From the NCBI GenBank assembly GCA_963575745.1, contig CAUYUJ010012536.1, forward strand, positions 322,761-386,760: 64,000 nucleotides of DNA. Reading direction: 5' to 3'. The position numbers were made by a program, and so were the translations under genes. The first letter of the stretch is position 1. Each line of letters starts with the position of its first letter. The notes under the pieces are model-generated. The model did not search any database, had not been told where the DNA came from, and saw only the letters and a program-made list of their open reading frames with translations. Source of the DNA: Prorocentrum cordatum. Taxonomy: Eukaryota; Sar; Dinophyceae; Prorocentrales; Prorocentraceae. Below are positions 50,560 through 60,734 of this stretch, piece by piece.

Positions 50560-51174
50560 CCCCTTCACGCGCTGCTCAGGTGTGAGCGCGCTGCCCGCGC
50601 GCGCGCGGGCCCTCGGAAGCCCCCGGAGGCCCCCCTCGGAGGCCCTCGGAGGTCTCTGCGGGACCCCCGGACGCCTCTGGAGAGCTTCAGGGGGCCTGCG
50701 GGGCCCCCCCCAGAGGGCTCCAGAGACCTCTGGGGGCTGCCCGAGGGCTGCGGAGGTCTGCGGTCGGGGTGCGACCAGGATATCGAAGGGCATCCAGGCG
50801 TGCCGACGAGACGCCCGCCGGAGGCCACAACCAAAGCCGAGTCCCAAAAACGCACATACGCATCGATGGTCGCCCCATCGCTTCGCCCCGGCGCCATCAC
50901 GGCGGCCCAAGAATACGCTGAAGGCTACAGTTAAGTCGGGCGTGTCCCCCTACAGGGGGATTTTCGACGACAACTAAAAAGTACTCAAAAGATACTCCCA
51001 CGTAAGTAAAAAATACTCCAAAAATAATCCCCATACGATTGTTTCACTATTTTTTGATATTCCCCCTGTAGAGGGACAGGCCCGACTTAAGGCTACAGGC
51101 AACAAAACAAGCAAAGTTTGAAACATACAGCCAGCACGCTCGGATCTCCTTCTCGGACTGCGATCCTCGGCCAC
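50560..51174 (-). CDS. possible small membrane protein split by family A copy A13
   Basis: The frame starts at ATG 51174, MAEDRSPRRRSERAGCMFQT, then LLVLLPVA and enters A13. Removing 168 nt (A13 plus the exact 8-bp duplication) keeps the frame and gives LLVLLPVAFSVFLGRRDGAG, then CVCAFLGLGFGCGLRRASRR and ASRRHAWMPFDILVAPRPQT. The hydrophobic stretch is completed only after the removal, which favours a real join. Further downstream the frame is Pro/Arg-rich and stays open to 50140, so the true end is unknown. No family is recognised. Confidence 0.35.
50931..51090 (+). mobile_element. family A element, copy A13, consensus-like, exact 8-bp TSD
   Basis: 160 bp from TTAAGTCGGGCGTGTCCCCC to GAGGGACAGGCCCGACTTAA, with flanks GGCTACAG at 50923-50930 and 51091-51098, exact. 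The ends are perfect 11-bp inverted repeats (TTAAGTCGGGC) extended to about 30 bp. This is the best reference copy. Confidence 0.95.
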
Positions 51175-51369
51175 TCTGCGGGAGGGTCGCTTTTTTTTTC
51201 GCCGACCTCGCGGTGCTTGTTTGGTCCTGGCGTCCCACCGCGGGCGCGCAACATCACAGATGCTATCTGTATGCGTACCTGAGCGTCCGCTTACACATAG
51301 GCTATTTTAACATATGTTTTTCCGTATACACCTATACAAACTATTATTCCTATGTGTACACACACAGCA

Positions 51370-51850
51370 CCCGTGGGATGGATCGCGGGGTGGGTCGCGT
51401 GCATGTCGCGGGTAAAGACGACGACACAAACAACAATAACAACAGCGCAACAGCAACAACAATCTGCTCCGCGGAATCCCACTTCAGCCACGGCTCCTTC
51501 ACCCTAACATATGCACATGCACATACATGCATACATACATGTACAAGTATATGTGTACATCTGTATTTGTATATATATAGTAAATAGATGAATGTGTATA
51601 TCAATACCGCAGATGCGGATAAGAGTGAGGGGGCGGTGGGGACGTCGGCAGTTTGCGAGATTCTGGAGAAGCCCGCCGCAGGCGCTGAAGTTTCACAACT
51701 TATACAACGAGCACGCCGCAGGCGCAATTTTTTTCAATAAACCGATGTGGATAGGTCGCGGGTGGGTCGCTGTTGGGCCGCGGGTGGGTCGCGGGTGGGT
51801 CGATGTTGGGTCGCGGGTGGGTCGCGGGTGGGTCGCAGGGTGGGTCAAGG
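51370..51850 (-). repeat. element C-like composite, copy C2, reverse orientation
   Basis: In reverse it shows GTGGCTGAAGTGGGATTCC, a TTG microsatellite, GTCGTCGTC and the CGCGACCCACC words, the same order as C1. AAGAGTGAGGGGGC with CCGCAGATGCGGAT, matching the C1 right end, lies at 51603-51635. A CGCCGCAGGCGC block and GGGTGGGTCGC minisatellite follow to 51850. Confidence 0.55.
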
Positions 51851-51920
51851 GGTATGTATACATACATACATATATATACATGTATATATATATATACATA
51901 TCTATATATATATATATGTC
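51850..51920. repeat. TA/CATA microsatellite
   Basis: TACATACATA then TATATA repeats. Confidence 0.9.
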
Positions 51921-51974
51921 ACCAACCAACCACCCCCCAGCACCCCCTAAACCACCAACAAAAAACACGCGAAG

Positions 51975-52800
51975 CATTTACTCGTCGGTTTCTTGTCCTC
52001 CCCCCTCTGCCAAGCCCGAGCCCCGCCCCAGAAGTGCGAGAGCCATCGGCGTCTCGTCAAAAGCGTCAACTCGTGATGGCCCTTTTGACACAGGAGGTCC
52101 GCATGTCCAACACTGCGCGGAGCCCTCTGTGATGAAATTCGCCCAGTCGGTTCCACGGGCCCCGTGCGAACTGGGCTTATTCGAGGCCCTACAAAAGCGT
52201 AGACATGATGACTGCACTGGACATGTGAATTTGATGTTGTGGGGCAGCAGCTGCGTTTCCAGAACAAGCCCCTGTGTTTGGGTGCTGCCATGCACGCCCC
52301 CGCGTTGCGCTTGCCCTTGACGTGTGCGCTGCCGCATGGTTCGTTCAGGCGTCGCCACAGTTCTCTGTACCGCGCCCATGCGCTCAGCCGTGGTGCCATC
52401 TGCGAGATGCGCGCGCCCGGACCCCCATACGCACTGACTACCTCGCATGCCTCGCTGCTGCGTGCCACCGCGTGCTTCTTCGCTCTCTGGTCTATGGCTG
52501 CTGATACGCTGTCCGGTGACCTGGTGCCCATTGGAACAGCAATCGTGTCACCAGCGCGTACGATGGCATCGCAGTCCGCACCCCTGTGCCCTGCGCCGGC
52601 CACCAGGAAATCCGCCGACCCTGTCGGCGTGTGTGAGGGGCTTGCCCGTTCAAGTCGTCATCTCCGGCATTCGTTGGTCGTCGTCTGTCGTCCCCTTTCC
52701 CTGCCTCCCCTCTTTCCCTGGGCTCGTCGACGCTCCCCACTTTCCCATGCAGGGACCTCCTCAGCGCGCCAGCCAAAGCGAAAATCAGCAACGTCGTAAT
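51975..52800 (-). other. coding-like minus-strand stretch, unrecognised and broken
   Basis: Composition is balanced and codon-like in pieces: ARYRELWRRLNEPCGSAHVK and RSSEACEVVSAYGGPGARIS in one frame, then NIKFTCPVQSSCLRF and GTDWANFITEGSAQCWTCGP in another. It may be a decayed gene with a frameshift near 52250 or exons of an unknown gene. No domain is recognised. Confidence 0.3.
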
Positions 52801-52929
52801 TGAGTCGAAGGGAAGCCCCTTCCCTTCGATCCTTCCCCCACCGGGGGGGGTGGGAGGGGGGGTCCCAGGGGGGGGGGGGTCAGACGCCCCGGGGGGGGGG
52901 TCAGCGATACGACGCCGCCCCCCCTTGGA

Positions 52930-53415
52930 GTCCCGGAGCCCAAAAAAGCCCCAAGACGGCCCAAGAATGCCCCAAGAGGCCCAAAAGACACTCAAGAGAA
53001 CCCGGAATCGCCGAACGATCTCGGCCTCCAGACGGCCCAAGAGGCATGCAAAGCGCCCCCAAGAGGCATCCAGGAGCTTTCTTACGAGAGCCCCAAGAGG
53101 CAAAATTCATGGATTTCCCATATGTTTCTGAAAGATGTTGTCGTTTTTGCCTCTTCCGCCCCAAGACGGCCCAAGACGGCCCAAGAGGGCCCCAAGACGG
53201 CTCCAGGAGAGTGCCCAGACGGGGGACCCGAACGGACAGTTCAAGCTCTCAGCCCCAAGAGGCCCCCAAGAGGCCCCGAAGAAGCCCCAAGAGGCCCCAA
53301 GAGGCTCCCAAGGGGCCCCCAAACTGCCCCAAGACAGCCCAGGAGAGCCACAAATTGCCCAGGAGGCCTCCAAGAGTGCCTCGAGACGGCGCAAGAGGAG
53401 CCCTGGACGGCCGTC
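52930..53415 (-). repeat. K array 4
   Basis: CCCAAGACGGCCCAAGA and GGCCCCAAGAGGC units, preceded by G-rich GGTGGGAGGGGGGGTCCC runs at 52840-52915. Confidence 0.8.
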
Positions 53416-53549
53416 CTCCTCCTCCTCCTCCTCCTCCTCCTCCTCCTCCTCCTCCTCCTCCTCCTCCTCCTCCTCCTCCTGCTCCTCCTCCTCTCTGCTT
53501 CCTCCTCCTCCTCCTCTTCCTCCTCCTCCTCCTCCTCCTCCTCCTCCTC

Positions 53550-53580
<31 letters not shown>

Positions 53581-53690
53581 TCTGCTCCCCCTCCTCCTGC
53601 TCTCCTCTGCCTCCTTCTCCTCCTCTTGCTTCTCCTCCACATCCTACTCCCCCCTCCTCCTCTCTCATCCACCTCCTCCACCCTGCCCCC
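53416..53690. repeat. CTC microsatellite
   Basis: TCC repeats with CTG and CTT interruptions, directly after K array 4, as at 36165 after K array 3. Confidence 0.95.
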
Positions 53691-54149
53691 CCTCGTTTTC
53701 ATCTTCGTCGCTCTCAGGGTCGGCGGCAACGGCCGTAAGGCCTTCGCAATGTGTGGGCGGAGGGCATCCCTATCATATTCTGGGTTCTGATTGATACCAG
53801 CCCCGACGCATGGCCATCGTGAGCAACTTGCAACGTAGGGTTCTGGCAACATGACCCGGTGTTCGAAACGCTTGCCAAACACTCCATGTGCCGCAAGCCA
53901 AACAACAAGCTAGATTTTAGTTGTGTCAGCCGTGTTTTCCTCGTCGGGTAATGCAATCAAAACCTGCTGCCCTGTGAATTCTGACTCTTCAGCAGGACTT
54001 TCCACGCGGTGTATAGCTGCAGAGATTGATCCCTTTTCGCGAAAGCCGAATGGGGTACGCTGCACTTGCGCTTCCAAGCATGCCCATAATTGCATGTTCG
54101 TGCTCGTCGTGATTCCGCCCCCGAGGCAAGAGGAGGTCGGGACTAGAAC

Positions 54150-54310
54150 AACAAAAGCACATACATGTAAATCTTCGGAGGCCCGCGCGGATGTCTTGGA
54201 TTCGCGCTGGACCTCGCTACCTCGCGCGCGGAGCGCGCCAGGGCCGGAGGCGCCTCCCGAGGAGTGCCGGCGCCGATCCAAGACATCCGCGCAGGGCTCC
54301 GACAGTCTGC
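54150..54310. repeat. family I palindromic element, copy I4
   Basis: GCCCGCGCGGATGTCTTGGA, TTCGCGCTGG, core GCGCGGAGCGCGCCAGGGCC and GATCCAAGACATCCGCGC. The arms are complementary over about 40 bp. Confidence 0.8.
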
Positions 54311-54334
54311 GGTCATGCCGTTTTTGCCCCTCGA

Positions 54335-54525
54335 TTCGGGGAGACTCGAGGCTCGAGGCTGCAGAACTCGACAGGTTGGCCCGACGGGGCCGTCAGAAAA
54401 TGACGAGGCCCGATCTGGAGGTTGACGCGAGCTCCCGCTGCGAGCATGCCACGGAGACTGGACCAGCAACACCCAGGGCGGGCCCCAGATCCGAGCTCCG
54501 GCCAACTCGAGCCTCGAGTCTTATG
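54335..54525. repeat. family P element, copy P3
   Basis: GGCCGTCAGAAAATGACGAG, GCGAGCTCCCGCTGCGAGCA and CAACTCGAGCCTCGAGTCTT parallel P1 and P2. Confidence 0.7.
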
Positions 54526-54779
54526 TTGTTCCCGTCCTACTTCAGGCCCGCATCCCAGAAATGATTTCGAGCACCCAGAAAAGTGTCAAAAGAGTGTCGA
54601 AACAGTGTCGAAACAATGTCGGGCGAGTGTCTCCCCAGGGCCCGACACGTGAAAACCTTAGATTCGGAAATTGTTTGGGCGCTCGAATTTCTTCCTGGTG
54701 ATCAGACTAAAATCGGTTGGAGCATCATAAGGCTTGGAGCAACTGTGTTACAAATGCATCGCGCCAGAACGCTGTATTG

Positions 54780-54905
54780 CACTGCATTGCAGCTAGTGCA
54801 TTGCACGCGAAGCCCAGCAATACACTTGCGCACCGGAGTGCATGGCACGCCCCAATATCTATTGCACCAGATCTATTGCCCCACCCCCTTGTCGCTGGAC
54901 CCCCT
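54780..54905 (-). repeat. family G relative, reverse copy G2
   Basis: GGCACGCCCCAATATCTATT, GCACCAGATCTATTGCCCCA and CTTGTCGCTGGACCC are the complement of the left half of G1 and its left flank. Confidence 0.65.
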
Positions 54906-54992
54906 TCTGGGTCAACCAGATGGTTGGGGCCCCAGAAAATGCGTCAGCACGGGGATGCAGCCCAAACCCTTCGAAATCGGCCAGCGGCCCTC

Positions 54993-55056
54993 TCCTGGGG
55001 CCCGTCTGGTCGAGTTCTTCGCGCCAGATCCGCTATTGGCGGTCCCCTAGCTCGAA
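54993..55056 (+). repeat. 64-bp direct repeat, left copy, flanking H2
   Basis: TCCTGGGGCCCGTCTGGTCG, AGTTCTTCGCGCCAGATCCG then TTGGCGG and CTCGAA. The right copy is at 55252-55317. Confidence 0.85.
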
Positions 55057-55061
55057 AGCTG

Positions 55062-55246
55062 AGTATCGTTTAACCGATGCCCATCCCAAACGGCGTGGCC
55101 TGGGCCCCTCTGGCCACTTTACCTCCCTAGATGGGGATATAGGTCGTTCCCTTCGGGTTTCGAGGGGTGTTTCCCGAACTGGGGTGGTACTTTGGTGGGG
55201 TCTCGAAGGGGATGGGGATGGGGATGTGGATCGGTTGTACGATACC
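55062..55246 (+). repeat. family H element, copy H2
   Basis: Left end GAGTATCGTTTAACCGATGC and complement of right end GGTATCGTACAACCGATCC. The interior matches H1, including TTTCGAGGGGTGTTTCCCG and GATGGGGATGGGGATG. Confidence 0.85.
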
Positions 55247-55251
55247 GATCC

Positions 55252-55317
55252 TCCTGGGGCCCGTCTGGTCGAGTTCTTCGCGCCAGATCCGCGTTTGGCG
55301 GCCCCGGGGCTCGAAGG
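55252..55317 (+). repeat. direct repeat, right copy, flanking H2
   Basis: About 88 percent identical to 54993-55056. Confidence 0.85.
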
Positions 55318-55995
55318 CGGCCACTGGAGGCGCAGACGGGCCAAGGACCATCGCTCGAGCCCGGCACCTCGAACCTGCCCGCCCGTCCTCCCGGCCAGAG
55401 CTGGTGCTGGGCCGCCTCGGACCCCTTGTCGGCCCAGAGGCTCTCGACGCAGCTCCCGGAGGAGGAGGAGGAGGAGACCCCCGACGTCATGATTCCCCAC
55501 AGTGCTTGCACTGAAGGGGTCCCAGCGGAAGTTCAAAGATTTGGCGAAAGTTTCCCGCCGATTTTGGTAGCAGGCTGGGTTCCCAGATTCCCGGTTCCGG
55601 GTTCCCGGCTTCCCGGTTATTGGTTCCGGGCAGATTTCGGTGGCTTCTGGGTTCCCGGGCTTCCGGGTTCCTGGTCGATCTCCTCAGCGAAAACCATCCA
55701 CTGATTGAGGCTTTTCTCTGGTGAAGTATTTTTCATAACGTCGATCCCCAGAGGTCTCGACCCATTCCCACGGACCGGACTTTCCTCCTGAGTCGTTTTG
55801 TTGACGGTCCCGAGGGCCAGCGAGGGCCACCCGAGGCCAAAGCTGGCGAACAGCCTCACATCGCGATGCTTTCTCGTTGCGCGAGGGGGGTCGGGGCCCG
55901 CGGCGGGGGCGGCCCCGAGAGAGGCGGCCGCCTGCCCCGCGCGCAGCGCCGCGGCGAGCTGCGCCTGGACGGGCCCATGTTCCACCACCGCTGCC
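55318..55995. other. no gene recognised; short TTCCCGG repeats
   Basis: TTCCCGGTTCCGGGTTCCCGG-type words, shown here as GGTTCCGGGTTCCCGG, cluster at 55580-55680. The rest shows no domain on either strand. Confidence 0.5.
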
Positions 55996-56000
55996 ATAGG

Positions 56001-56055
56001 GAGGAGGAGGAGGAGGAGGAGGAGGAGGAGGAGGAGGAGGAGGAGGAGGAGGAGC
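56001..56055. repeat. GGA microsatellite
   Basis: Nearly pure GGA, ending GGAGGAGCGCCAGTACC. Confidence 0.95.
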
Positions 56056-56197
56056 GCCAGTACCCCACGAGTCCACGGGTCTCAGGGCACTCAACGCCTC
56101 GTGGGCTTCAGCCAGGGGTAAGGCCTAGCCGATCCAGGCGGCGGCGGAAGAATCGAGTAATTGTTGGGCATCTTTGCTAGCGCCGCTTGGAGGGCAT

Positions 56198-57600
56198 CTA
56201 GCTGTTGGGGCAGAGTGAAACGGCGGCCGTCTTGATGAGACGCCATATTTCTTTGGCCACGTGGTATATATAGAAGCTGAGGGCAGTAGCTAAAATGGCA
56301 CTTTCCCGGGTGAGGTCACACGCGGGATATTGCACAGGAAGGCCAAGCCCGAGGCGGAGGAGTGGGCACGACGAGACGACAGCTCGAGGACGACAAACGA
56401 GATGGGTGAGGCGGGGGCACGTCAAATAGTGTGCAATGCGATCGGGTTGAGGGCACCCGAAAATGCAGCTCCACTTGATGTCCGTGACGTGTAAGCGGTG
56501 AGTGGTCGTCCACCCCCCCGCAATCGTTTTGAGGTACGGCCATCGCACCATGGGTGGAGCCCGGCTCAAGATGTCCCGCACCAAATCCCACCGCTCCCTG
56601 AGCCGGATGGGGGTCGGACAAGAAAACCATGCGCGCAATCGCCGACCAATTAGCAACTGCAACTGGTCAGGATAAGCGTCGCCGGCCAGGGAGCGCTGAT
56701 ACACTCCCTGTATCCGCGGTCGACGATTAAGTGCGAACGCAGCGCGCAGGGCACCGCGCGCCCGCTGTTGGGCAACACGGAGGTGCGTTGAGGTAAGGGG
56801 AGGATTCGATGCTGGCGCGGCGGACGCAAGCTCGTGATAATATTGCACAATGGCCTGCTTGCGGGCCCAGCACGGTGCACACCACGTGCCAATGCTGAGA
56901 GCGGGAAGGCTCAGAGACTCCAGAGCGGCGACCTCCAATCGCCGATACAGCGGCCCCCAAATCGTGTCCAGCGTAACGGACGCGCATCTCCATGCGCACG
57001 CCATGGCATTCGTGAGTAGAGAGGTGGGGGTAGGGGAAGGAGACCAATTGGCCAAAGAGAGGAACTCGGAGCGAGAGAACGAGTTCGGAGGGAGGTGGAG
57101 GGCCTTGTGGAGACCCCAAAACTCACGATCGTTCAAAGCCTTATCGACCGGAAAGAACTGTGCCACATATGACGTGCAAGTAAGCACCGCAGAATTGTAC
57201 AATCGCGATGCTAGGTCGGCTGACGACTGCAGCTCACCAAGCTCCGTGCACCTAGCGCACCACTTCATTGCGGGAACCTGCCACTCATCAGCAAGAGTGG
57301 CCTCGGGGCCCTGCCACGTCCCGAGATATTTGGCCTTCCCACAAATTTGAAAAGTGGCCCATCCGGGAGCCCACCCTCGCAGCTCCGCCCGAAGCTGTTC
57401 GGCGAGGTCGGGGGTGAGAGTAGTCCAGAGGGAGACGAGAACGCATTTTATCGGTTTATCGGCTGCAAGCGTAGGGAAGCGACTCGTCGCAACTGTGAAA
57501 AATGTGGCTCCACTTCTCGCACGCGCGCAAGCTGGCGGAGGACCATGCCAATATCATCCGCACAGGCCCCGAGCGTTCCCGAGTCCTCCGTAGCGTGAGG
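56198..57600 (-). pseudogene. 3' fragment of a second non-LTR retrotransposon reverse transcriptase
   Basis: On the minus strand, near 57566-57540, GACADDIGMVLRQLARV carries the catalytic ADD box. The frame then runs REVEPHFSQLRRVASLRLQP and breaks at an 8-bp tandem duplication (TTTATCGG twice, 57447-57462 on plus). Ignoring the duplication, it continues IKCVLVSLWTTLTPDLAEQL and into the open frame 57268-56198, which holds the thumb-like region and a knuckle, CIFGCPQPDRIAHYLTCP (C-x3-C-x6-H-x4-C). The N-terminal two thirds are absent, and a GGA tract begins at 57727. This subfamily is distant from the 28-kb element: it ends soon after the knuckle with no RNase H. 5'-truncated and frameshifted, so dead. 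Confidence 0.8.
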
Positions 57601-57726
57601 GGGCGGCTGCGGCGGGGCGGACATTCGGGCATTTGTTCGCCCTGCACACTGGCCTGGGCGAGAGGAGGGACAGGGGGCAGCAGGGGGGGGGGACGAGGAC
57701 AGAGCGCGAGACAGGAGGCGAAGAGG

Positions 57727-57856
57727 AGGAGGAGGAGGAGGAGGAGGAGGAGAGGGAGGAAGGAGGAGTGAGGAGGAGGAGGAGGAGAGGAGGAGGAGGA
57801 GGAGGGGAGGAGGAGGAGGGGGAAGGGGGAGGAGAGGAGGGGGAGGGGAGGAGGAC
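57727..57856. repeat. GGA microsatellite
   Basis: Impure GGA/GAGG repeat upstream (on minus) of the retrotransposon fragment. Confidence 0.95.
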
Positions 57857-58087
57857 CTCCTCCTCCAAACCCTCCTCCCCCGTCCTACACGTGTCAGCGG
57901 TGGAGCAATGGCCCCTCACGCCTGCTGCGACTGCGAGGGCGGCGCCGCGGCGGCGCCCACCGCCTGCCGCGGGGGGAGGGCGGGAGCTCGGCCCGCGGCC
58001 CGCACGCGCGCGCGGGGGCTCTCGATCCCTTCGCAGCCGAAGGGGTCCGGGAGCAACTGCCCAGGCCCTCCTCCTCCTTTTCCTCCT

Positions 58088-58187
58088 NNNNNNNNNNNNN
58101 NNNNNNNNNNNNNNNNNNNNNNNNNNNNNNNNNNNNNNNNNNNNNNNNNNNNNNNNNNNNNNNNNNNNNNNNNNNNNNNNNNNNNNN
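58088..58187. other. assembly gap, 100 N
   Basis: Exactly 100 N, a placeholder size, between a TCC tract and a TAC tract. Real length unknown. Confidence 0.99.
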
Positions 58188-58240
<53 letters not shown>

Positions 58241-58248
58241 TACTACTA

Positions 58249-58341
<93 letters not shown>

Positions 58342-58366
58342 AACTACAACTACAACTACAACTACA

Positions 58367-58397
<31 letters not shown>

Positions 58398-58605
58398 ATA
58401 CTACTACTACTCCTCCTTCCTCCTCCCCTCTCCTCATCCTCCTCTCTCCTGACTCCTCCTCCTCCTCTCCTCCCTCCTCCTCCTCCTTCCTCCTCCTCCT
58501 CCTCTTCCCATCCTCCTCCTCCACTCTCCCCTCCCCTCCACCTCCCCCCTCCTCCTCCTCCTCCTCCTCCTCCTCCTCCTCCTCCTCCTCAGGTGGGGAG
58601 GGAAT
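58188..58605. repeat. TAC, CAACTA and CTC microsatellites
   Basis: TAC at 58188-58410 with an internal CAACTA block, then CTC/CCT to 58590. Confidence 0.97.
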
Positions 58606-58740
58606 GGACGGGATCAGAGGACTGCGCCGCATCGCCGATGCATCGGCGATGCGGCTCGATGCGGAGCCCGACACTCTGCACGCCGATGTCGCCGATGCAT
58701 CGCAGCCCGACCCGGAATACTCGGGCCATTTTTTTCTGGG
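58606..58740. repeat. palindromic satellite related to the family Q core
   Basis: GCATCGCCGATGCATCGGCG, GATGCGG and GCCGATGTCGCCGATGCATC are the words found in the core of the element at 10554-10801; no matching ends are seen here. Confidence 0.65.
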
Positions 58741-60140
58741 AAGCCTCTAAGACTCTAAACTAGGTGGCGACATCCGAACCCTACCCACACCAACCACCGA
58801 TGCTCCTGAATGCATGGGGGGCGGGGGTGGTGTTCGGACTTCGCCGCGTGTTCAACGAATTCCGAGCCCTACCCCTGCCTCCCATCGAGGCTGCCTGAAT
58901 TGCTGATCGGCCAGGGTCGGCGTCGGATTCCGCACCCTGAGACGTGGAAGCGTCTCCTGGGAGAGAGAAAGAGGGAGAGAGACAGAGAGAGGAACGAACA
59001 AACAACAGCCCATAAAAGTGCCAGTAGAACAATAAAACTCCAGCTTTGCGCCGGGATCTGGGAAATACGCATGTCTAATCGCCAAGCGTCGGTCTAACGC
59101 TTGTGCTGCACTCTCCCACTCCTCCGGCTGTCTGCGCACACAGAGAGCTTGCCGGTCATCGCCATTTCGCTTTCCAAAAAAGCACGGTCCACCCCTCCAC
59201 TCCGAACCTGGGAAATCTTTGTCAGAACGGTGAAGTGCGATCTAGGGGCACCTGCCCGATGAATGGGGCACCGATCCAGATCAGGGCACACTAGGGCCGG
59301 GGGCTGAGCCCGATCAGGCGGGACTGAACGGGATTACAGTCAGCCCGTATCACAAGGATGCGCGATGAGGATGCACGGGCCTTAGATGGCCAAGTTGACA
59401 CGTTTCGAGAAGGGCGCGGCCAGCAAACGGCCATGGATGGGCCGAAAGGCGGGTTGACTGTAGGCTGGATTGCAAGGGGTTTTGCCGGATCAAGCGGGAC
59501 TGCGCCAGAGCGGGCCGATTTTCGACCACGGGCCTGCCAGTGCCGATGCTGAAGTCACCCCCCCAGGAGTTGCTGACACGTTCCCTAAAAAGGCACCAGC
59601 GACAATGACTTCTGAGACCGCGACGTTGCACCTAAGACTTCGAAAAGTGGGGTCGCGCGGCGACCTTGTGGGCGAAGCCAAGCGGACCTGAAAACTCGGC
59701 ACCGCCCGTCTCAGAAGCCCCTTTTCCTTGGGGGCCCTTTTGAAACCACACGAACTGCGTCCTAAAAGGCAAGCGAGTTTCGAGGATCGAGGTGTCCGAT
59801 GCGTGGCGGGGGGTCTCCCGGGGTCTGCCTGAGCCCCACAGAGAAACAAGTGGAAGGCGGTCGTCGTTTCGGCTTCTGGATCCCCGTTTCGCGCCACAGG
59901 ACCGTCGGAAACCGACTGGGGATGACGAGTAGCTGCCCGGTGCGCGGCCCAAAGGTCCAAGGGCCCATGTCGTGAACATAGATCGTGACGCTCTCGGCAC
60001 GTGGGGGCGGAGGCGAAAAGGAAAGGGACTTCAACGAAGATTACCCCACCACGCCTGGGAGAGTGCACTGGTCAGACTAAGAAGTTGCAAGCTCACGCGC
60101 GGAACTGCAGCTTGCAAGAGCGAGCAGATGCGCTGGCTCA
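58741..60140. other. mixed unique sequence, no gene recognised
   Basis: Short GGATTGCAAGG/GGGACTG words, similar to the array at 63225, occur at 59285-59515. Frames on both strands lack domain signatures. Confidence 0.45.
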
Positions 60141-60152
60141 TCTATATGTGTG

Positions 60153-60156
60153 TATA

Positions 60157-60191
<35 letters not shown>

Positions 60192-60195
60192 ATGT
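60153..60195. repeat. AAAT microsatellite
   Basis: About 10 AAAT units. Confidence 0.95.
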
Positions 60196-60529
60196 ACATG
60201 TAAATATAGATACAAACACATGTGCGTACGACGCACGTTTTTCCATGTGGCCCAAGCAACTAAACCCAGACATTCAACGCAGGGTACAACGAGGAACCAA
60301 AACGCAAGCACAGTGCGACGAGCAAGGGACGCCGCCATGAAGGGTATGGATCACAACATCCACGAAGCAGCGGCGCACAGAAAGGCTGCCACATAAACGG
60401 CAAGCCATTCGTGACACGTTCGGCAACTACCTTGATCTCTACAGATAGGGTGGATGTGCGGTGCGCGTTCGTTGTGTCTGCGTAGAAGCAGGATCGCTTG
60501 CCAGCGCGGGCCCGAAACAAAGCGCTGCC

Positions 60530-60720
60530 GCACTCGCGATGGGATGCCATAGACGTGATGCAACCGACGGCGGGGTGCAATCGCCGTAGTGCAGTACGGT
60601 ACGCGTAGTGCAAGCTCTGTGGTGAAAGCCACAGTGTGCAACCCACGCAGCGCCAGCCCATGGGGTGCATTGCGTAGATCGCATCTGCATGGTGTAACCT
60701 CTGTGTCTCCACATTAAATG
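60530..60720. repeat. TGCAAT-type degenerate repeat
   Basis: GGGTGCAATCGCC, GTAGTGCAGTACGG, GTAGTGCAAGCTC and GGTGTAACC, of the type seen at 18900-19560. Confidence 0.5.
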
Positions 60721-60734
60721 CTCGAGAGCAGGCG

